DNA from: Solibacillus isronensis
GTDB taxonomy: Bacteria; Bacillota; Bacilli; Bacillales_A; Planococcaceae
Length of the DNA stretch: 64,000 nucleotides
Direction: 5' to 3'
Assembly: GCF_023715405.1 (NCBI RefSeq)
Contig: NZ_JAMBOC010000004.1
Location: 1-64,000 of the forward strand
This document shows positions 33,594 through 42,840 of the stretch, piece after piece. How positions within the stretch are numbered: position 1 is the stretch's first letter; each line of letters starts with the position of its first letter. A program made the translations under genes and the position numbers. The notes under the pieces were generated by a model. It did no database searches. It was not told the DNA's origin and worked only from the letters and a program-made list of their open reading frames with translations.

Positions 33594-34672
33594 TTGTTAA
33601 CATTAAGGATGGCAAACGAAATTGTAGAACAAACAATGTTACGGTTAAAGCGTAATGTAAATGTAATGAACATTGACGGTGTTATATTAGCTTCCGGTGA
33701 TAAGGAGCGGGTGGAAATGTTTCATGAAGGTGCAAAATATGTGGCGGAAACAAAAAAACACTCATAATATCAGATGACAATATACATGAATTTCCCCAAA
33801 CAAAGCATGGGATTAATTTACCGATCTTTTTTCAGGAAGAAATCGTTTGTATTATTGGAATTACCGGTGTGGTCGATGAGGAGCTGCTAAATATTTCTTC
33901 ATTAGTTCAATTAACAGCAGAAGTATTAGTACATCAGGCTCTTATTGAATCTAAAAGTGAATGGCAGCGGAAAATGAGTGTTCATATTTTTGAAGAACTA
34001 ATAAGTGGCACATCTATAAATCGTGTTATAAAAGAACGGATAAATAAACTGGCCATTCCCTTTCTTGCTCCATATTGCATCATATTATTAAAGGCAGAAC
34101 AAAAGACTGGTTCCCACCGGACACTTATTCAATATATCGAGGACTTCTTTTATAACAAACCCGTCATTTTTGGACATTTTCAGTTGGACGAATATTTTAT
34201 TTTAACGACAGAAATGGATCTGCCTACTCTAACTAAATTAGTGGAAGCTTTTAATACATATATAAAAAGCAAATTCAGTATAAAAATTGCTGTAGGTGAA
34301 CATGTTGAAAATCTTGAACGGTTACCGCATTCCTATAAAACAGCGCAGTTAGCCTTAAAACATCATCATACCGTCTCGAAAGTAATCTACCATCAGGAAG
34401 TTGAAGTATTCACCTTATTTAATCCAGAGGTAGCCCATCACTACAGTATAAAAACATTGAACCAACTGGATGATAAATTAATTGCTACATTGCAATGCTT
34501 TTTTAATAATAATAAGTCAGCTTCAGCGACTGCCGACGAATTGGAAATACACCGACATACGTTAGCTTACCGGCTTTCTCAAATTAGAGAGCATACCCAT
34601 TTAAATCCTACTGAGTTTCATGATGCATTAAAACTGCAAATCGCACTATGGCATCGTGAAGGTCAAAACTAA
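33594..34672 (+). pseudogene. cdaR: CdaR-type sugar-diacid/glycerate regulator, interrupted by a frameshift
   Basis: Two frames together give one full CdaR-like activator. The first reads LTLRMANEIVEQTMLRLKRN through GDKERVEMFHEGA and stops at 33767. The second continues as LIISDDNIHEFPQTKHGINL, VCIIGITGVVDEELL and on to the C-terminal PucR-type helix-turn-helix ADELEIHRHTLAYRLSQIR. The shift is at a run of seven A (33752-33758) where a -1 slip restores the frame. It may be a recent mutation, a homopolymer sequencing error, or programmed slippage. Everything else looks intact. The TTG start lies 6 nt after GAGGTG. The divergent glxK-gntP operon is its likely target. Confidence 0.7.
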
Positions 34673-34682
34673 ACCTATAAAA

Positions 34683-34717
34683 AAATGCCATTTCGATAAA
34701 AAGAAATGGCATTTTTC
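34683..34717 (+). terminator. bidirectional terminator, cdaR / yihY
   Basis: AAATGCCATTTC and GAAATGGCATTT form a 12-bp perfect stem around an 8-nt loop with A and T tracts on both sides, between convergent genes. Confidence 0.88.
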
Positions 34718-34731
34718 CGTATCTTTTCTAC

Positions 34732-35667
34732 CTAAAAAACAGGTGATTTGGCTTGCTTTTTACTTTCCTTGGCAAGTTGCCTTTTTTGGAATGATGCATT
34801 AAGCAAGCCGCCTAATATGATGATCATTCCTGTGAAATATAGCCAAAGCATTAAAATAATGACCCCACCAATACTTCCGTATGTCGAACTGTAATTTCCG
34901 AAATTGTTAATATAAAATGAGAATCCGTAAGTTAATACAAGCCAGCCCAAAGTCGCAAACACAGCTCCTGGAATAACACTAAACATCGTTAATCGCGGAT
35001 CGGTATTCGGAACGATCCAATACATGACTGATATTACGATAAAAATAAGTGCCGGTGGTGTAATCCAGCGAATGAAATTCCAAATACTCGCAAATGATTC
35101 CTCTACACCTAAATAGCCGAAAACGATATTACCGATCTGCTGACCAAAAACCGGGAATAACAGGGCTATTAAAATAACTGCTACTAACGCAATCGTAAAA
35201 ACAAGTGACCATAAACGGTTTAAAAAACCTGCTCTACCTTCTACATCATAGGCACGGTTTAATGCTTTCATCAGTGCATCTACACCTCTTGAGGCAGACC
35301 AGAGCGTACCAATAATACCGATTGAAAGCAAACCACCGTTTTGATTGTTCAAAACATCAGTTAGTGTAGTTTCAATCAGTCCATATACTTCTTCAGGCAT
35401 AACATCACTTAAAAAATCGAATATTTGCCCTTGTTCCAAATTTAAATACGGTAAAAGCGTTACCATAAAAATAAGCATAGGGAAAAATGATAACAGGAAA
35501 AAATAGGCCAACTGTGCTCCCATGCCTGACATGTCCACATTTTTAATTCGATAAATTAAGTCTTGGATGAACCCTTTCGTAGTTAATATATTTATTTGGC
35601 TGCGCTCCGGTGAAAAATATGATTTAACAAGAGAAATCTTTTCTTTTAGTTCTTCCTTTTCTTCCAT
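34732..35667 (-). CDS. YihY/BrkB family membrane protein (YfkH-like)
   Basis: This 311-residue protein has a charged N-terminus, then six hydrophobic helices in the YihY/virulence-factor BrkB pattern. Markers are GAQLAYFFLLSFFPMLIF, TLWSASRGVDALMKALNRAYDVE and YSSTYGSIGGVIILMLWLYFTG. These proteins were once called ribonuclease BN, which is now considered wrong; the real role is unknown. B. subtilis YfkH is the likely counterpart, supported by yfkK nearby. AGGTGGTGGC precedes the ATG. It follows the YtxH-like gene in the same direction and may share its promoter. Confidence 0.88.
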   Translation of the reverse strand: MEEKEELKEKISLVKSYFSPERSQINILTTKGFIQDLIYRIKNVDMSGMGAQLAYFFLLSFFPMLIFMVTLLPYLNLEQGQIFDFLSDVMPEEVYGLIETTLTDVLNNQNGGLLSIGIIGTLWSASRGVDALMKALNRAYDVEGRAGFLNRLWSLVFTIALVAVILIALLFPVFGQQIGNIVFGYLGVEESFASIWNFIRWITPPALIFIVISVMYWIVPNTDPRLTMFSVIPGAVFATLGWLVLTYGFSFYINNFGNYSSTYGSIGGVIILMLWLYFTGMIIILGGLLNASFQKRQLAKESKKQAKSPVF

Positions 35668-35721
35668 GCTGCCACCACCTGTTCACATTATGTTGATTCA
35701 GTGGATATCATGGACATCCGG

Positions 35722-36051
35722 TTACCCGATTTGATCATCCTTTTTCGAGAAAGCCTGAATCGTTTCTGAAACCATACTTTGAATTGTAGCAGGTAACTCC
35801 TTAATATCATTTTGATTTTGCATAATTGATTGGACACCATTATTTACTGTCCCATACAAAGATTGCGCTTGTTCCATTTTTGTTTCTACCAATCCTATTA
35901 ATTCATCCCGATTTTCAGCATAGTATGCTACTGTATCTTTTGCTTTCTTTGCTGTTTCAACAGTATGATCTCGAGTTTGTTTATCCATCATACTAATTGC
36001 TGCACCAGTTACTGCTCCAATTGCTATAAAAGGCAATAGTTTACTTTTCAT
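35722..36051 (-). CDS. YtxH-like general stress protein
   Basis: This 109-residue protein has a single short hydrophobic N-terminal helix (LLPFIAIGAVTGAAISMM) and a long polar helical remainder. That is the layout of YtxH-domain proteins, which are membrane-anchored stress proteins of unknown biochemistry. GGAGGAG precedes the ATG. A sigma-B-like promoter lies 35-55 nt upstream. The yihY gene follows with a 54-nt gap. Confidence 0.75.
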   Translation of the reverse strand: MKSKLLPFIAIGAVTGAAISMMDKQTRDHTVETAKKAKDTVAYYAENRDELIGLVETKMEQAQSLYGTVNNGVQSIMQNQNDIKELPATIQSMVSETIQAFSKKDDQIG

Positions 36052-36081
36052 TATTTTTTCTCCTCCTATATATGCTTTCGT

Positions 36082-36107
36082 ATTCCCTTAATAATTTTTC
36101 ATAAAAC
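36082..36107 (-). promoter_or_regulatory. sigma-B type promoter (candidate)
   Basis: The minus strand carries GTTTTA (36102-36107), a 14-nt spacer and GGGAAT (36082-36087). The general-stress sigma-B consensus is GTTTAA-N12-15-GGGTAT, so each hexamer has one mismatch. YtxH-type genes in B. subtilis are stress controlled. Confidence 0.45.
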
Positions 36108-36235
36108 TTATCTATTTGTATTTTAACGAATGTTCGATATTATTAAAAGTATTCAGTAAACTTTAACCTGTTGACAAGATGATGGTTGCATGAAATGATA
36201 TTTTTGTAAACATTGAAAGGTAGGGCACACAAATT

Positions 36236-36457
36236 ATGGACTTATCAAATCCGTCGCAGCAAAATGTCATCTATATGATCGAGCAAATTAAAGAAAAACT
36301 TCGTATGGTAAATGTTGATGCTATGCAGTCTTCTGCATTTGATGAAGAAAAATACGAAGACCTGCAATATTTATATGAAATGGTTATGAAACGCGATTCA
36401 TTTAGCCCAAGTGAAATGAATGCCATCGTAGCTGAACTAGGCGCCCTTCGTAAATAA
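36236..36457 (+). CDS. yfkK: YfkK family protein (DUF1128, UPF0435)
   Basis: This 73-residue helical protein closely follows the UPF0435/YfkK pattern: [38 protein letters not shown] and [15 protein letters not shown]. Function is unknown. The start is ATG behind AAAGGTAGG, and a terminator follows directly. It is a single-gene unit divergent from the YtxH-like gene; B. subtilis yfkK and yfkH are also near each other. Confidence 0.9.
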   Translation: MDLSNPSQQNVIYMIEQIKEKLRMVNVDAMQSSAFDEEKYEDLQYLYEMVMKRDSFSPSEMNAIVAELGALRK

Positions 36458-36478
36458 TATCAAATGTGTAATGTGAAA

Positions 36479-36517
36479 AAGAAGCTCATCGATTAATTCG
36501 ACAAGCTTCTTTTTTTA
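36479..36517 (+). terminator. bidirectional terminator, yfkK / psuG
   Basis: AAGAAGCT and AAGCTTCTT close a stem with an inner TCGA/TCGA pairing, followed by TTTTTTT; A-rich on the other side. Confidence 0.8.
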
Positions 36518-36542
36518 TTCCCTATTCCCCAGGAAATATTAA

Positions 36543-37451
36543 TTATTTATTTAATTCGACAGCGATTTTTGCACCTACACGGGCATTATGTTTAACAAGG
36601 GCAATATTGGCATCCAGTGATTTACCTTCTGTCAGCTCTTTCACTTTACCTAATAAGAATGGCGTTACATTTTTGCCTGCGATGCCTTGTTCTTTCGCTT
36701 CATTTAATGCATTGTCAATAATTCCGTCAATAACACTTGATTCCATAGCGTCTTCTACTGGGATCGGATTAGCGATTAATGCACCGCCACGTAAACCTAA
36801 ATCCCACTTAGCACGTAGAATTGCAGCAGTTTCTTCTGCAGAATCAACGCGGATATTTACATCGAATTCACTTTCACGTGCATAGAATGCAGGCAATTTA
36901 TCTGTTCCGTAACCAATTACCGGTACACCTTTAGTTTCAAGGTATTCCAATGTTAAGCCGATGTCTAAAATTGATTTGGCACCTGCACATACTACAGCCA
37001 CATTTGTCATTGCCAGCTCTTCCAAGTCTGCAGAAATATCCATTGTAGTTTCAGCGCCACGGTGAACCCCACCAATACCGCCTGTTACGAATAATTCGAT
37101 ACCAGCAAGCTCAGCACAGATCATTGTTGCCGCTACAGTAGTTGCACCGATTTTCTTTGTTGCAAGTAAATAGCCAATATCACGACGGCTTGTTTTTGCT
37201 ACACCTTGAGCATTACCGAACATTTCTAATTCTTCATCAGATAAACCGATTTTAATTTTCCCATCGATTAATGCGATTGTTGCCGGAACCGCACCGCCAT
37301 CACGAATAATTTGTTCCACTTCACGAGCTGTTTGTACATTTTGAGGATATGGCATACCGTGTGAAATAATTGTTGATTCCAACGCTACGATTGGTAAGCC
37401 TTTCTCTTTAGCTTCTAATACCTCTTGTGAATATGATAAATATTGTTTCAT
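36543..37451 (-). CDS. psuG: pseudouridine-5'-phosphate glycosidase PsuG
   Basis: This 302-residue cytosolic enzyme splits pseudouridine 5'-phosphate into uracil and ribose 5-phosphate, using manganese. Signatures are [16 protein letters not shown] near the start, the [14 protein letters not shown] core, [20 protein letters not shown] (with the catalytic Lys) and the C-terminal [12 protein letters not shown]. The start ATG lies 8 nt after GGAGG and overlaps the psuK stop by one base (TAATG), so translation is coupled. Together with psuK it forms a complete pseudouridine salvage pathway. Confidence 0.95.
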   Translation of the reverse strand: MKQYLSYSQEVLEAKEKGLPIVALESTIISHGMPYPQNVQTAREVEQIIRDGGAVPATIALIDGKIKIGLSDEELEMFGNAQGVAKTSRRDIGYLLATKKIGATTVAATMICAELAGIELFVTGGIGGVHRGAETTMDISADLEELAMTNVAVVCAGAKSILDIGLTLEYLETKGVPVIGYGTDKLPAFYARESEFDVNIRVDSAEETAAILRAKWDLGLRGGALIANPIPVEDAMESSVIDGIIDNALNEAKEQGIAGKNVTPFLLGKVKELTEGKSLDANIALVKHNARVGAKIAVELNK

Positions 37452-38539
37452 TATAAATTCCTCCATTCAAGTAAGTTATCTTTTGTTAAATCTTCACGTA
37501 CTGTTTTATCCGATTGTAATGTTTTCGATGCATTTACCAACCCGAGCTGGATTGCTTCTTCAAGCTCTTCATCGTTTAATACACCATGTAAAAATGCACT
37601 GACAAAAGCATCTCCGGCACCTGTAACATCTACTATATTTCTAGTTGCAATGGCTTTGTAGTGTACTATATTACCTTCGTTCCCCACCATTACTCCATGT
37701 TCGCCAAGAGTGAGCACAACATGCTCCGCTCCTTTTTGCAACAACATGTTAACAGCCTTTTCATATTGGCTATATGTTTCCAGCTTCACATTTAAATAGC
37801 TTTCCGCTTCATCTCGATTACAAATAAAGTAACGGATACCGTGCAGATCATGCGACATATTTTTCATCTTAGGTGAAGAAACAGGGATAACCGCCAATGC
37901 GATATTACGCTCTATTGCGAAATTCCTAATATATTCTACTGTTTCTAATGGGCTGTTTAAGTCAATGACAATACAGCTGGCATTTTGTAATATTGCTTCG
38001 TGCTTTTTTAAAACACTCGGCAACAACTGATCATAAATCGCCATATTTGCCATCGATATTACCAGTTCGCCCATATTATCAAGTACTGCTGTATAAGAAC
38101 CTGTATTATAATCGTTTAATTTCTCTACTAAATCCACATTCATCATACTCTTACAATTTTGTTCAATAAATGCACTATCATGATCTTCACCCATTACAGT
38201 AATTAAGGAAACACGGTTGCCTAACCGCCCTAAGTTTTCAGCGATATTGCGGGCAACACCGCCTACCGTTTCTGTAACAGAAGCAGGATTGGAAGTCCCT
38301 AATTGGACATTTTGCTCAATAGTGAATTTACGATCGATATTGGCACCACCAATTGCAATGATTTGATTTTTCTCTGGCAAAACATACGCACGTCCTAAAA
38401 TTTCCCCTCTTTTTATAAGCGATGAAATCATATTAGCAAGCGCTGGTCTGGACATTCCCAGTTGTTCTGCCATTTCCTGTTGTGATAAGTAGGGATTCTT
38501 CTTTATTAATTGGAAAATCAATTTTTCCTTTTCATTCAA
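37451..38539 (-). CDS. psuK: pseudouridine kinase PsuK with N-terminal winged helix
   Basis: This is a PfkB-family kinase, 362 residues, that phosphorylates pseudouridine before PsuG cleaves it. The first ~55 residues form a winged-helix DNA-binding domain ([32 protein letters not shown]). The kinase domain follows with [26 protein letters not shown] and the anion-hole motif [16 protein letters not shown]. The fused helix suggests that it regulates its own operon, a known variant of this family (function inferred). The start is a TTG 6 nt after AGAGGTG; a GTG three codons earlier is within that site. Confidence 0.92.
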   Translation of the reverse strand: MNEKEKLIFQLIKKNPYLSQQEMAEQLGMSRPALANMISSLIKRGEILGRAYVLPEKNQIIAIGGANIDRKFTIEQNVQLGTSNPASVTETVGGVARNIAENLGRLGNRVSLITVMGEDHDSAFIEQNCKSMMNVDLVEKLNDYNTGSYTAVLDNMGELVISMANMAIYDQLLPSVLKKHEAILQNASCIVIDLNSPLETVEYIRNFAIERNIALAVIPVSSPKMKNMSHDLHGIRYFICNRDEAESYLNVKLETYSQYEKAVNMLLQKGAEHVVLTLGEHGVMVGNEGNIVHYKAIATRNIVDVTGAGDAFVSAFLHGVLNDEELEEAIQLGLVNASKTLQSDKTVREDLTKDNLLEWRNL

Positions 38540-38671
38540 CTTTATCACCTCTAATCAAACATTTGTTTATAATTATAAACTTTTGTTTACTAAATGTCAA
38601 ATTAATATTAAATTTTTCGTCTTGCGTAGTATGGAAGTACTTTCTTCTTTTATGAGCTGTGACATAATAAA

Positions 38672-38707
38672 AAAGCTGTTCAGAAGGTTTCCCTTCCAAA
38701 CAGCTTT
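38672..38707 (-). terminator. terminator after motB
   Basis: On the minus strand AAAGCTGTTTGGAAGG and CCTTCTGAACAGCTTT pair around GAAA and are followed by TTTTATT. Confidence 0.88.
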
Positions 38708-38711
38708 CTTG

Positions 38712-39467
38712 CTATTCTACTATTACATCGCCATTTTCTGCTATACGTGGCTGTACGAGCACTTCAACACGGCGGTTTTTGGCTCTGCCTTCTTGAGTAT
38801 CATTCGTAGCTATCGGCTGGAATTCTCCGAAACCTTTTACACTGAAGTATTTGGAATCAAGTTGTTCATTTCCCGAAACGATTTCTTTCATGAAGTTTAC
38901 TGCACGCATTACAGACAGATCCCAGTTGGAATCAAATTCAGGTGTCTTAATCGGTACATTATCTGTATGACCAGTGATGACAATATTACGCGGTGGATCA
39001 AACATTAATAATTGAGCAAGCTCGTCAGCAATTGTTGCATATTCCGCTTTCACATCTGCTCGTCCCATATCGAATAAAATACTGTCCCGAATGGTAATTA
39101 ATAATCCCTCTTCTGTCATTTTCGTTTCAAACTGGTCTTCCAGCTCATTAATCGCAATAAACTCGTCCACACGGTTTTGCGTTTCATGTAGGCGTTGCTG
39201 ATCTTCCATATATTTAGAGATACCTGTTGGTGTAGAGTTATCCGGTGTTTGTATGATAGATGAGTTGTCCATTACACCTGTGCCACCGGTAAAAATATTA
39301 TTAAATACTGCAGACATTTGCTCCAATTTTTTCTCATCCACTGAGCTTGATGCAAATAGTACAATAAATAATGCTAATAATAACGTTAATATATCTGCAT
39401 AAGGTACTAACCAGGACTCGTCAATATGCTCCTCATGCTTTTTATGTCTTTTACGCTTCTTTGCCAA
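38712..39467 (-). CDS. motB: flagellar motor stator protein MotB
   Basis: This 251-residue stator subunit is anchored in the wall through its C-terminal OmpA-like domain. The single N-terminal helix carries the proton-binding Asp in VPYADILTLLLALFIVLF; the Leu after the Asp segment follows H+-type MotB rather than Na+-type MotS. The peptidoglycan-binding region shows ITGHTDNVPI, NWDLSVMRAVNFM and GRAKNRRVEV. The start was set at TTG (MAKKRKRHKKH) by analogy with B. subtilis MotB; a GTG two codons earlier is possible. It overlaps motA by 17 nt. Confidence 0.92.
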   Translation of the reverse strand: MAKKRKRHKKHEEHIDESWLVPYADILTLLLALFIVLFASSSVDEKKLEQMSAVFNNIFTGGTGVMDNSSIIQTPDNSTPTGISKYMEDQQRLHETQNRVDEFIAINELEDQFETKMTEEGLLITIRDSILFDMGRADVKAEYATIADELAQLLMFDPPRNIVITGHTDNVPIKTPEFDSNWDLSVMRAVNFMKEIVSGNEQLDSKYFSVKGFGEFQPIATNDTQEGRAKNRRVEVLVQPRIAENGDVIVE

Positions 39468-40251
39468 GGCCACCCGCCCCGCTTTCGGTAATTTGCTTAC
39501 GTTCTTCCATCGTTAAGTATGAAGCCAGCTTCTGCTCGATTACACGAGGCGCTTCACCTTCAAGTACGGATAAAATCCCTTCAATCATCATTAGCTTTTG
39601 CTTAACTTCTACAGCAGATTTGCGTTTTAGCTTGTTGGCAAATGGATGCCATAAAACGTAACCAGTGAAGATACCCAATAACGTTGCAACAAAGGCCGCT
39701 GAGATGGCATGTCCTAATTTATCAATATCGGTCATGTCCTTTAATGCGGCAATAAGACCTACTACAGCACCTAATACCCCAAGTGTCGGTGCATATGTAC
39801 CTGCTTGCGAGAAAATGCCTGCACCACTTGCATGGCGATCTTCCAGCGCTTCAACTTCCTCTGTTAATACATCGCGAATATAGTCTGCGTTTTGACCATC
39901 AATCGCTAATGTTAAACCATTTTTTAAAAACGGATCTTCAATTTCGGCTGCTTTGCTTTCTAATGCCAATAGTCCTTCACGACGAGCCAAATCTGCCCAT
40001 TGTGAAAACATTTTAATCAAGTCGATATCACTTGCGAGTTTTGTTTCTGAAAATAAAATTTTAAAAAGCTTTGGAACCCTTTTTAGTTCCTTCATCGGGA
40101 AAGCGATTGTAACTGCAGCAATCGTACCGAAAATAATAATTAAAATCGCAGCAGGGTTTATTAACACTTCCGGTGTAACGCCTTTTAAGAACATCCCGAC
40201 TAACAGGGCGATAAAGGCGATGATAACCCCAACAACTGATGATATATCCAT
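39451..40251 (-). CDS. motA: flagellar motor stator protein MotA
   Basis: This 266-residue stator has four membrane helices. It has a large cytosolic loop with the rotor-contacting charged residues (DLARREGLLALESKAAEIED; EEVEALEDRHASG) and the proline-containing AGTYAPTLGVLGAVVGLIAALKDM. With MotB it forms the H+ channel that turns the flagellum. The start MDISSV lies 8 nt after GGAGG; a longer reading starts before that site. A sigma-D-like promoter lies 35 nt upstream. No other motility genes are in the window, as for motAB of B. subtilis. Confidence 0.93.
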   Translation of the reverse strand: MDISSVVGVIIAFIALLVGMFLKGVTPEVLINPAAILIIIFGTIAAVTIAFPMKELKRVPKLFKILFSETKLASDIDLIKMFSQWADLARREGLLALESKAAEIEDPFLKNGLTLAIDGQNADYIRDVLTEEVEALEDRHASGAGIFSQAGTYAPTLGVLGAVVGLIAALKDMTDIDKLGHAISAAFVATLLGIFTGYVLWHPFANKLKRKSAVEVKQKLMMIEGILSVLEGEAPRVIEQKLASYLTMEERKQITESGAGGLGKEA

Positions 40252-40285
40252 ATATAGTACCTCCAAATTACGATGTCTTTTCTTT

Positions 40286-40312
40286 ATTTCGGTATATTTA
40301 AATTTTTATTAA
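40286..40312 (-). promoter_or_regulatory. sigma-D type promoter for motAB (candidate)
   Basis: On the minus strand TTAA (40309-40312), a 15-nt spacer and ACCGAAAT (40286-40293) fit the motility sigma-D consensus TAAA-N15-GCCGATAT with one -35 and two -10 mismatches. Confidence 0.5.
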
Positions 40313-40443
40313 CTTCCTTTACACTAGTTATAAGAAGATTTTTTTGTTTTTGACACATTATTGTTCTTTTCTAAGCTTGAATATGACTATTAATGCGTTG
40401 GGAATTAACTAATTTTTAAGATAATTATTGGAGGAATGAATCA

Positions 40444-41679
40444 ATGAATTCTATGTTCGAAGCAAATTTGACGAAATACGCAGAACTGGCAGTAAAAATC
40501 GGGGTTAATATTCAACCAAATCAATATTTGTATATTGCAGCTTCTATCGAATCGGCACCTTTTGTACAAGTAGTGACAAAAATCGCTTATGAAGTTGGCG
40601 CTAAACAAGTTTTTGTAGATTATACAGATGATCAAATTACACGTACTCGTTATGAGTTGGCATCTGAAGATTCTTTCGATTTCTTCCCGCCATGGAAAGT
40701 ACAGGAGCGTGAATGGCTTGCTGAAGAAGGAGCGGCATTTATGAGCATCGTATCTCAAAGTCCGGATTTACTGTCGGGGATTGATTCAAAACGAATTGCA
40801 GCATTCCAGAAGGCTTCAGGCACTGCATTAAACAAGTACCGTCAATATGTTCAGTCGGATAAAATTAGCTGGACTGTTATTGCAGCTCCATCAAAACAAT
40901 GGGCTCGCAAAGTATTCCCGGATTTACCGGAAGAAAAGCAGGTAGATGCATTATGGGATGCCATCTTTAAAGCGACACGTGCGGATTTGGATAACCCGGT
41001 AGAAGCTTGGGCACAGCATAATGACAACTTGCATGAAAAAGTTGATTACTTAAACAATAAAAATTATGCGAAATTGCATTATACAGCACCTGGGACGGAC
41101 TTGACGATCGAGCTTCCTAAAGGACATTTATGGTGTGGAGCAGGCAGCGTCAATGAAAAAGGCGAAGAGTTCATGGCAAATATGCCGACTGAAGAAGTTT
41201 TCACAGTACCGCATAAAGATGGTGTAAACGGGTATGTATCTAGTACAAAACCATTAAGCTATGGCGGTAATATTATCGATAACTTCACACTCACATTTGA
41301 AAATGGGCGCATTGTTAAAGTAGAGGCCGAGCAAGGTGAAGAAGTGTTAAAAAATCTAGTTGCTACAGATGAGGGCTCACATTATTTAGGGGAAGTGGCA
41401 CTTGTTCCATTCCATTCTCCAATTTCACAGTCGAATATTTTATTTTACAATACATTATTCGATGAAAATGCATCAAACCATTTGGCAATCGGCAGCGCCT
41501 ATGCATTTTGTATCGAAGGCGGAAAGTCAATGTCTCGTGATGAGTTAAAAGCTAACGGTTTAAACGAAAGTATTACACATGTCGACTTCATGATCGGCTC
41601 TGAACAGATGAATATTGACGGAATTACAGCAGATGGACAAGCTGAAGCCGTTTTCCGTAATGGGAATTGGGCATTTTAA
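40444..41679 (+). CDS. M29 family aminopeptidase (AmpS/PepS-like)
   Basis: This 411-residue cytosolic metallo-aminopeptidase of the M29 family removes N-terminal residues from peptides. Family blocks include LHYTAPGTDLTIELPKGH, MPTEEVFTVPHKDGVNGYV and EGSHYLGEVALVPFHSPIS (metal-binding Glu), NASNHLAIGSAY and THVDFMIGSEQMNIDGI (His/Asp ligands), ending GNWAF. It stands alone behind GGAGG. A second paralogue of nearly the same length lies at 52.2-53.4 kb. Confidence 0.93.
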   Translation: MNSMFEANLTKYAELAVKIGVNIQPNQYLYIAASIESAPFVQVVTKIAYEVGAKQVFVDYTDDQITRTRYELASEDSFDFFPPWKVQEREWLAEEGAAFMSIVSQSPDLLSGIDSKRIAAFQKASGTALNKYRQYVQSDKISWTVIAAPSKQWARKVFPDLPEEKQVDALWDAIFKATRADLDNPVEAWAQHNDNLHEKVDYLNNKNYAKLHYTAPGTDLTIELPKGHLWCGAGSVNEKGEEFMANMPTEEVFTVPHKDGVNGYVSSTKPLSYGGNIIDNFTLTFENGRIVKVEAEQGEEVLKNLVATDEGSHYLGEVALVPFHSPISQSNILFYNTLFDENASNHLAIGSAYAFCIEGGKSMSRDELKANGLNESITHVDFMIGSEQMNIDGITADGQAEAVFRNGNWAF

Positions 41680-41843
41680 CAGCTGTATTGCATCCTTCTT
41701 TTACAGATAAATAAAATTTCAAGATGTCGCCATATTTACATTTTTTTCTACATTAACTAACTAAATTACCCTACAATGTTCCAATTTATTAGGTTATAAT
41801 TGGTTAATGATTGTTATCACTAAAATAGAGAGGAGTTTTTATA

Positions 41844-42044
41844 ATGTTTGATCACCATTATCCGTTCTTATCTGACTTTTATACGATAGTGTTAGGATTT
41901 ACGGTAATACTTCTTGTATTCTTATTTATGTTTATTATGTACTTACGTATTGGTTTACAATCACACGACTCTGTTATAGTAGATTCAAAGGCAAACGCAT
42001 TTGCGCCAAACGAAAAATCATTGGATGGCCACCATCATCATTAA
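41844..42044 (+). CDS. small membrane protein with C-terminal His tail, function unknown
   Basis: This 66-residue protein has a short N-terminus with HH, one strong hydrophobic helix (about residues 12-36) and a polar tail ending GHHHH. I do not recognise the family. AGAGGAG precedes the ATG by a normal distance and a terminator follows. The histidines at both ends could bind metal (inference). The tail is encoded in native context, not part of a vector. Confidence 0.65.
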   Translation: MFDHHYPFLSDFYTIVLGFTVILLVFLFMFIMYLRIGLQSHDSVIVDSKANAFAPNEKSLDGHHHH

Positions 42045-42052
42045 AGTTTTTT

Positions 42053-42080
42053 ACAACCACTCATAGGGTGGTTGTTTTTT
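42053..42080 (+). terminator. terminator after the small His-tailed gene
   Basis: CAACCAC and GTGGTTG pair around a 7-nt loop and are followed by TTTTTTG. Confidence 0.85.
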
Positions 42081-42208
42081 GTGGGTAGCGGATTTTTGCT
42101 ATACTTCTCTCTATTTAGTAGAAATTTAACTTTATTAATGCGCATTTGTTTGAATTATCTAAAAAATATTTTAAAATATAATAGAATCGAAAGGGGTTTG
42201 AAAAACAA

Positions 42209-42778
42209 ATGTCTGCATTACAAACAATTTTAGAGTTTAACGGAAAATTCGTAGATGAAAAACAATATGAGCAGTATGCTACAACAAAATATCCTGATAA
42301 AAAAATTGTTGTTTTAACTTGTATGGATACACGTTTAGTTGAATTACTACCAAAAGCAATGAATTTGCGCAATGGGGATGTAAAAGTTGTAAAAAGTGCA
42401 GGGGCAATCGTAAATCACCCGTTCGGAGGGATTATGCGTAGCTTACTTGTAGCAGTTTATGAATTACAGGCGGATGAAGTCTATATTATCGGCCACTACG
42501 ACTGCGGGATGAGTGCAGTTGATCCGAACGTAATGATCGGTCATATGCTTGAACGAGGGGTTAAACAGGAAACGATTGATGTCATCAATTACGCTCGATT
42601 TGATTTAAAAGAATGGTTATGCGGTTTTGGGGATGTTGAAACAAGTGTATTAAAAAGTGTTGATTTAGTTAGAACACATCCACTAATGCCAAAAGGTGTT
42701 CCTGTACATGGTCTTATTATCGACCCTGCAACAGGAAAGCTGGATTTAGTAACGGACGGCACAGTTGACCAAAAATAA
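42209..42778 (+). CDS. beta-class carbonic anhydrase
   Basis: This 189-residue zinc enzyme hydrates CO2 to bicarbonate in the cytosol. Zinc ligands are visible as Cys in VLTCMDTRLVE, and His and Cys in IGHYDCGMSAVD; the Asp-Arg dyad (MDTRL) is present. The short length and HYDCGM motif fit the YvdA/YtiB-type beta carbonic anhydrases of Bacilli. AAAGGGG precedes the ATG. It is monocistronic, with a terminator shared with the convergent acetyltransferase gene. Confidence 0.92.
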   Translation: MSALQTILEFNGKFVDEKQYEQYATTKYPDKKIVVLTCMDTRLVELLPKAMNLRNGDVKVVKSAGAIVNHPFGGIMRSLLVAVYELQADEVYIIGHYDCGMSAVDPNVMIGHMLERGVKQETIDVINYARFDLKEWLCGFGDVETSVLKSVDLVRTHPLMPKGVPVHGLIIDPATGKLDLVTDGTVDQK

Positions 42779-42790
42779 AATTTAAATAAT

Positions 42791-42840
42791 AAGCGACAGT
42801 GCCCTTCAATTAACTACTGGAGTGAGCACTGTCGCTTTTT
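42791..42840 (+). terminator. bidirectional terminator, carbonic anhydrase / acetyltransferase
   Basis: AAGCGACAGTGC and GCACTGTCGCTT form a 12-bp perfect stem with a long loop, followed by TTTT; the minus-strand side is also A/T rich. Confidence 0.85.

Noticed and set aside
41844-42044. Histidine tail as a cloning artefact
   Set aside because: The flanking sequence is ordinary chromosomal DNA with native promoter, ribosome site and terminator, and the tail uses mixed CAC/CAT codons.
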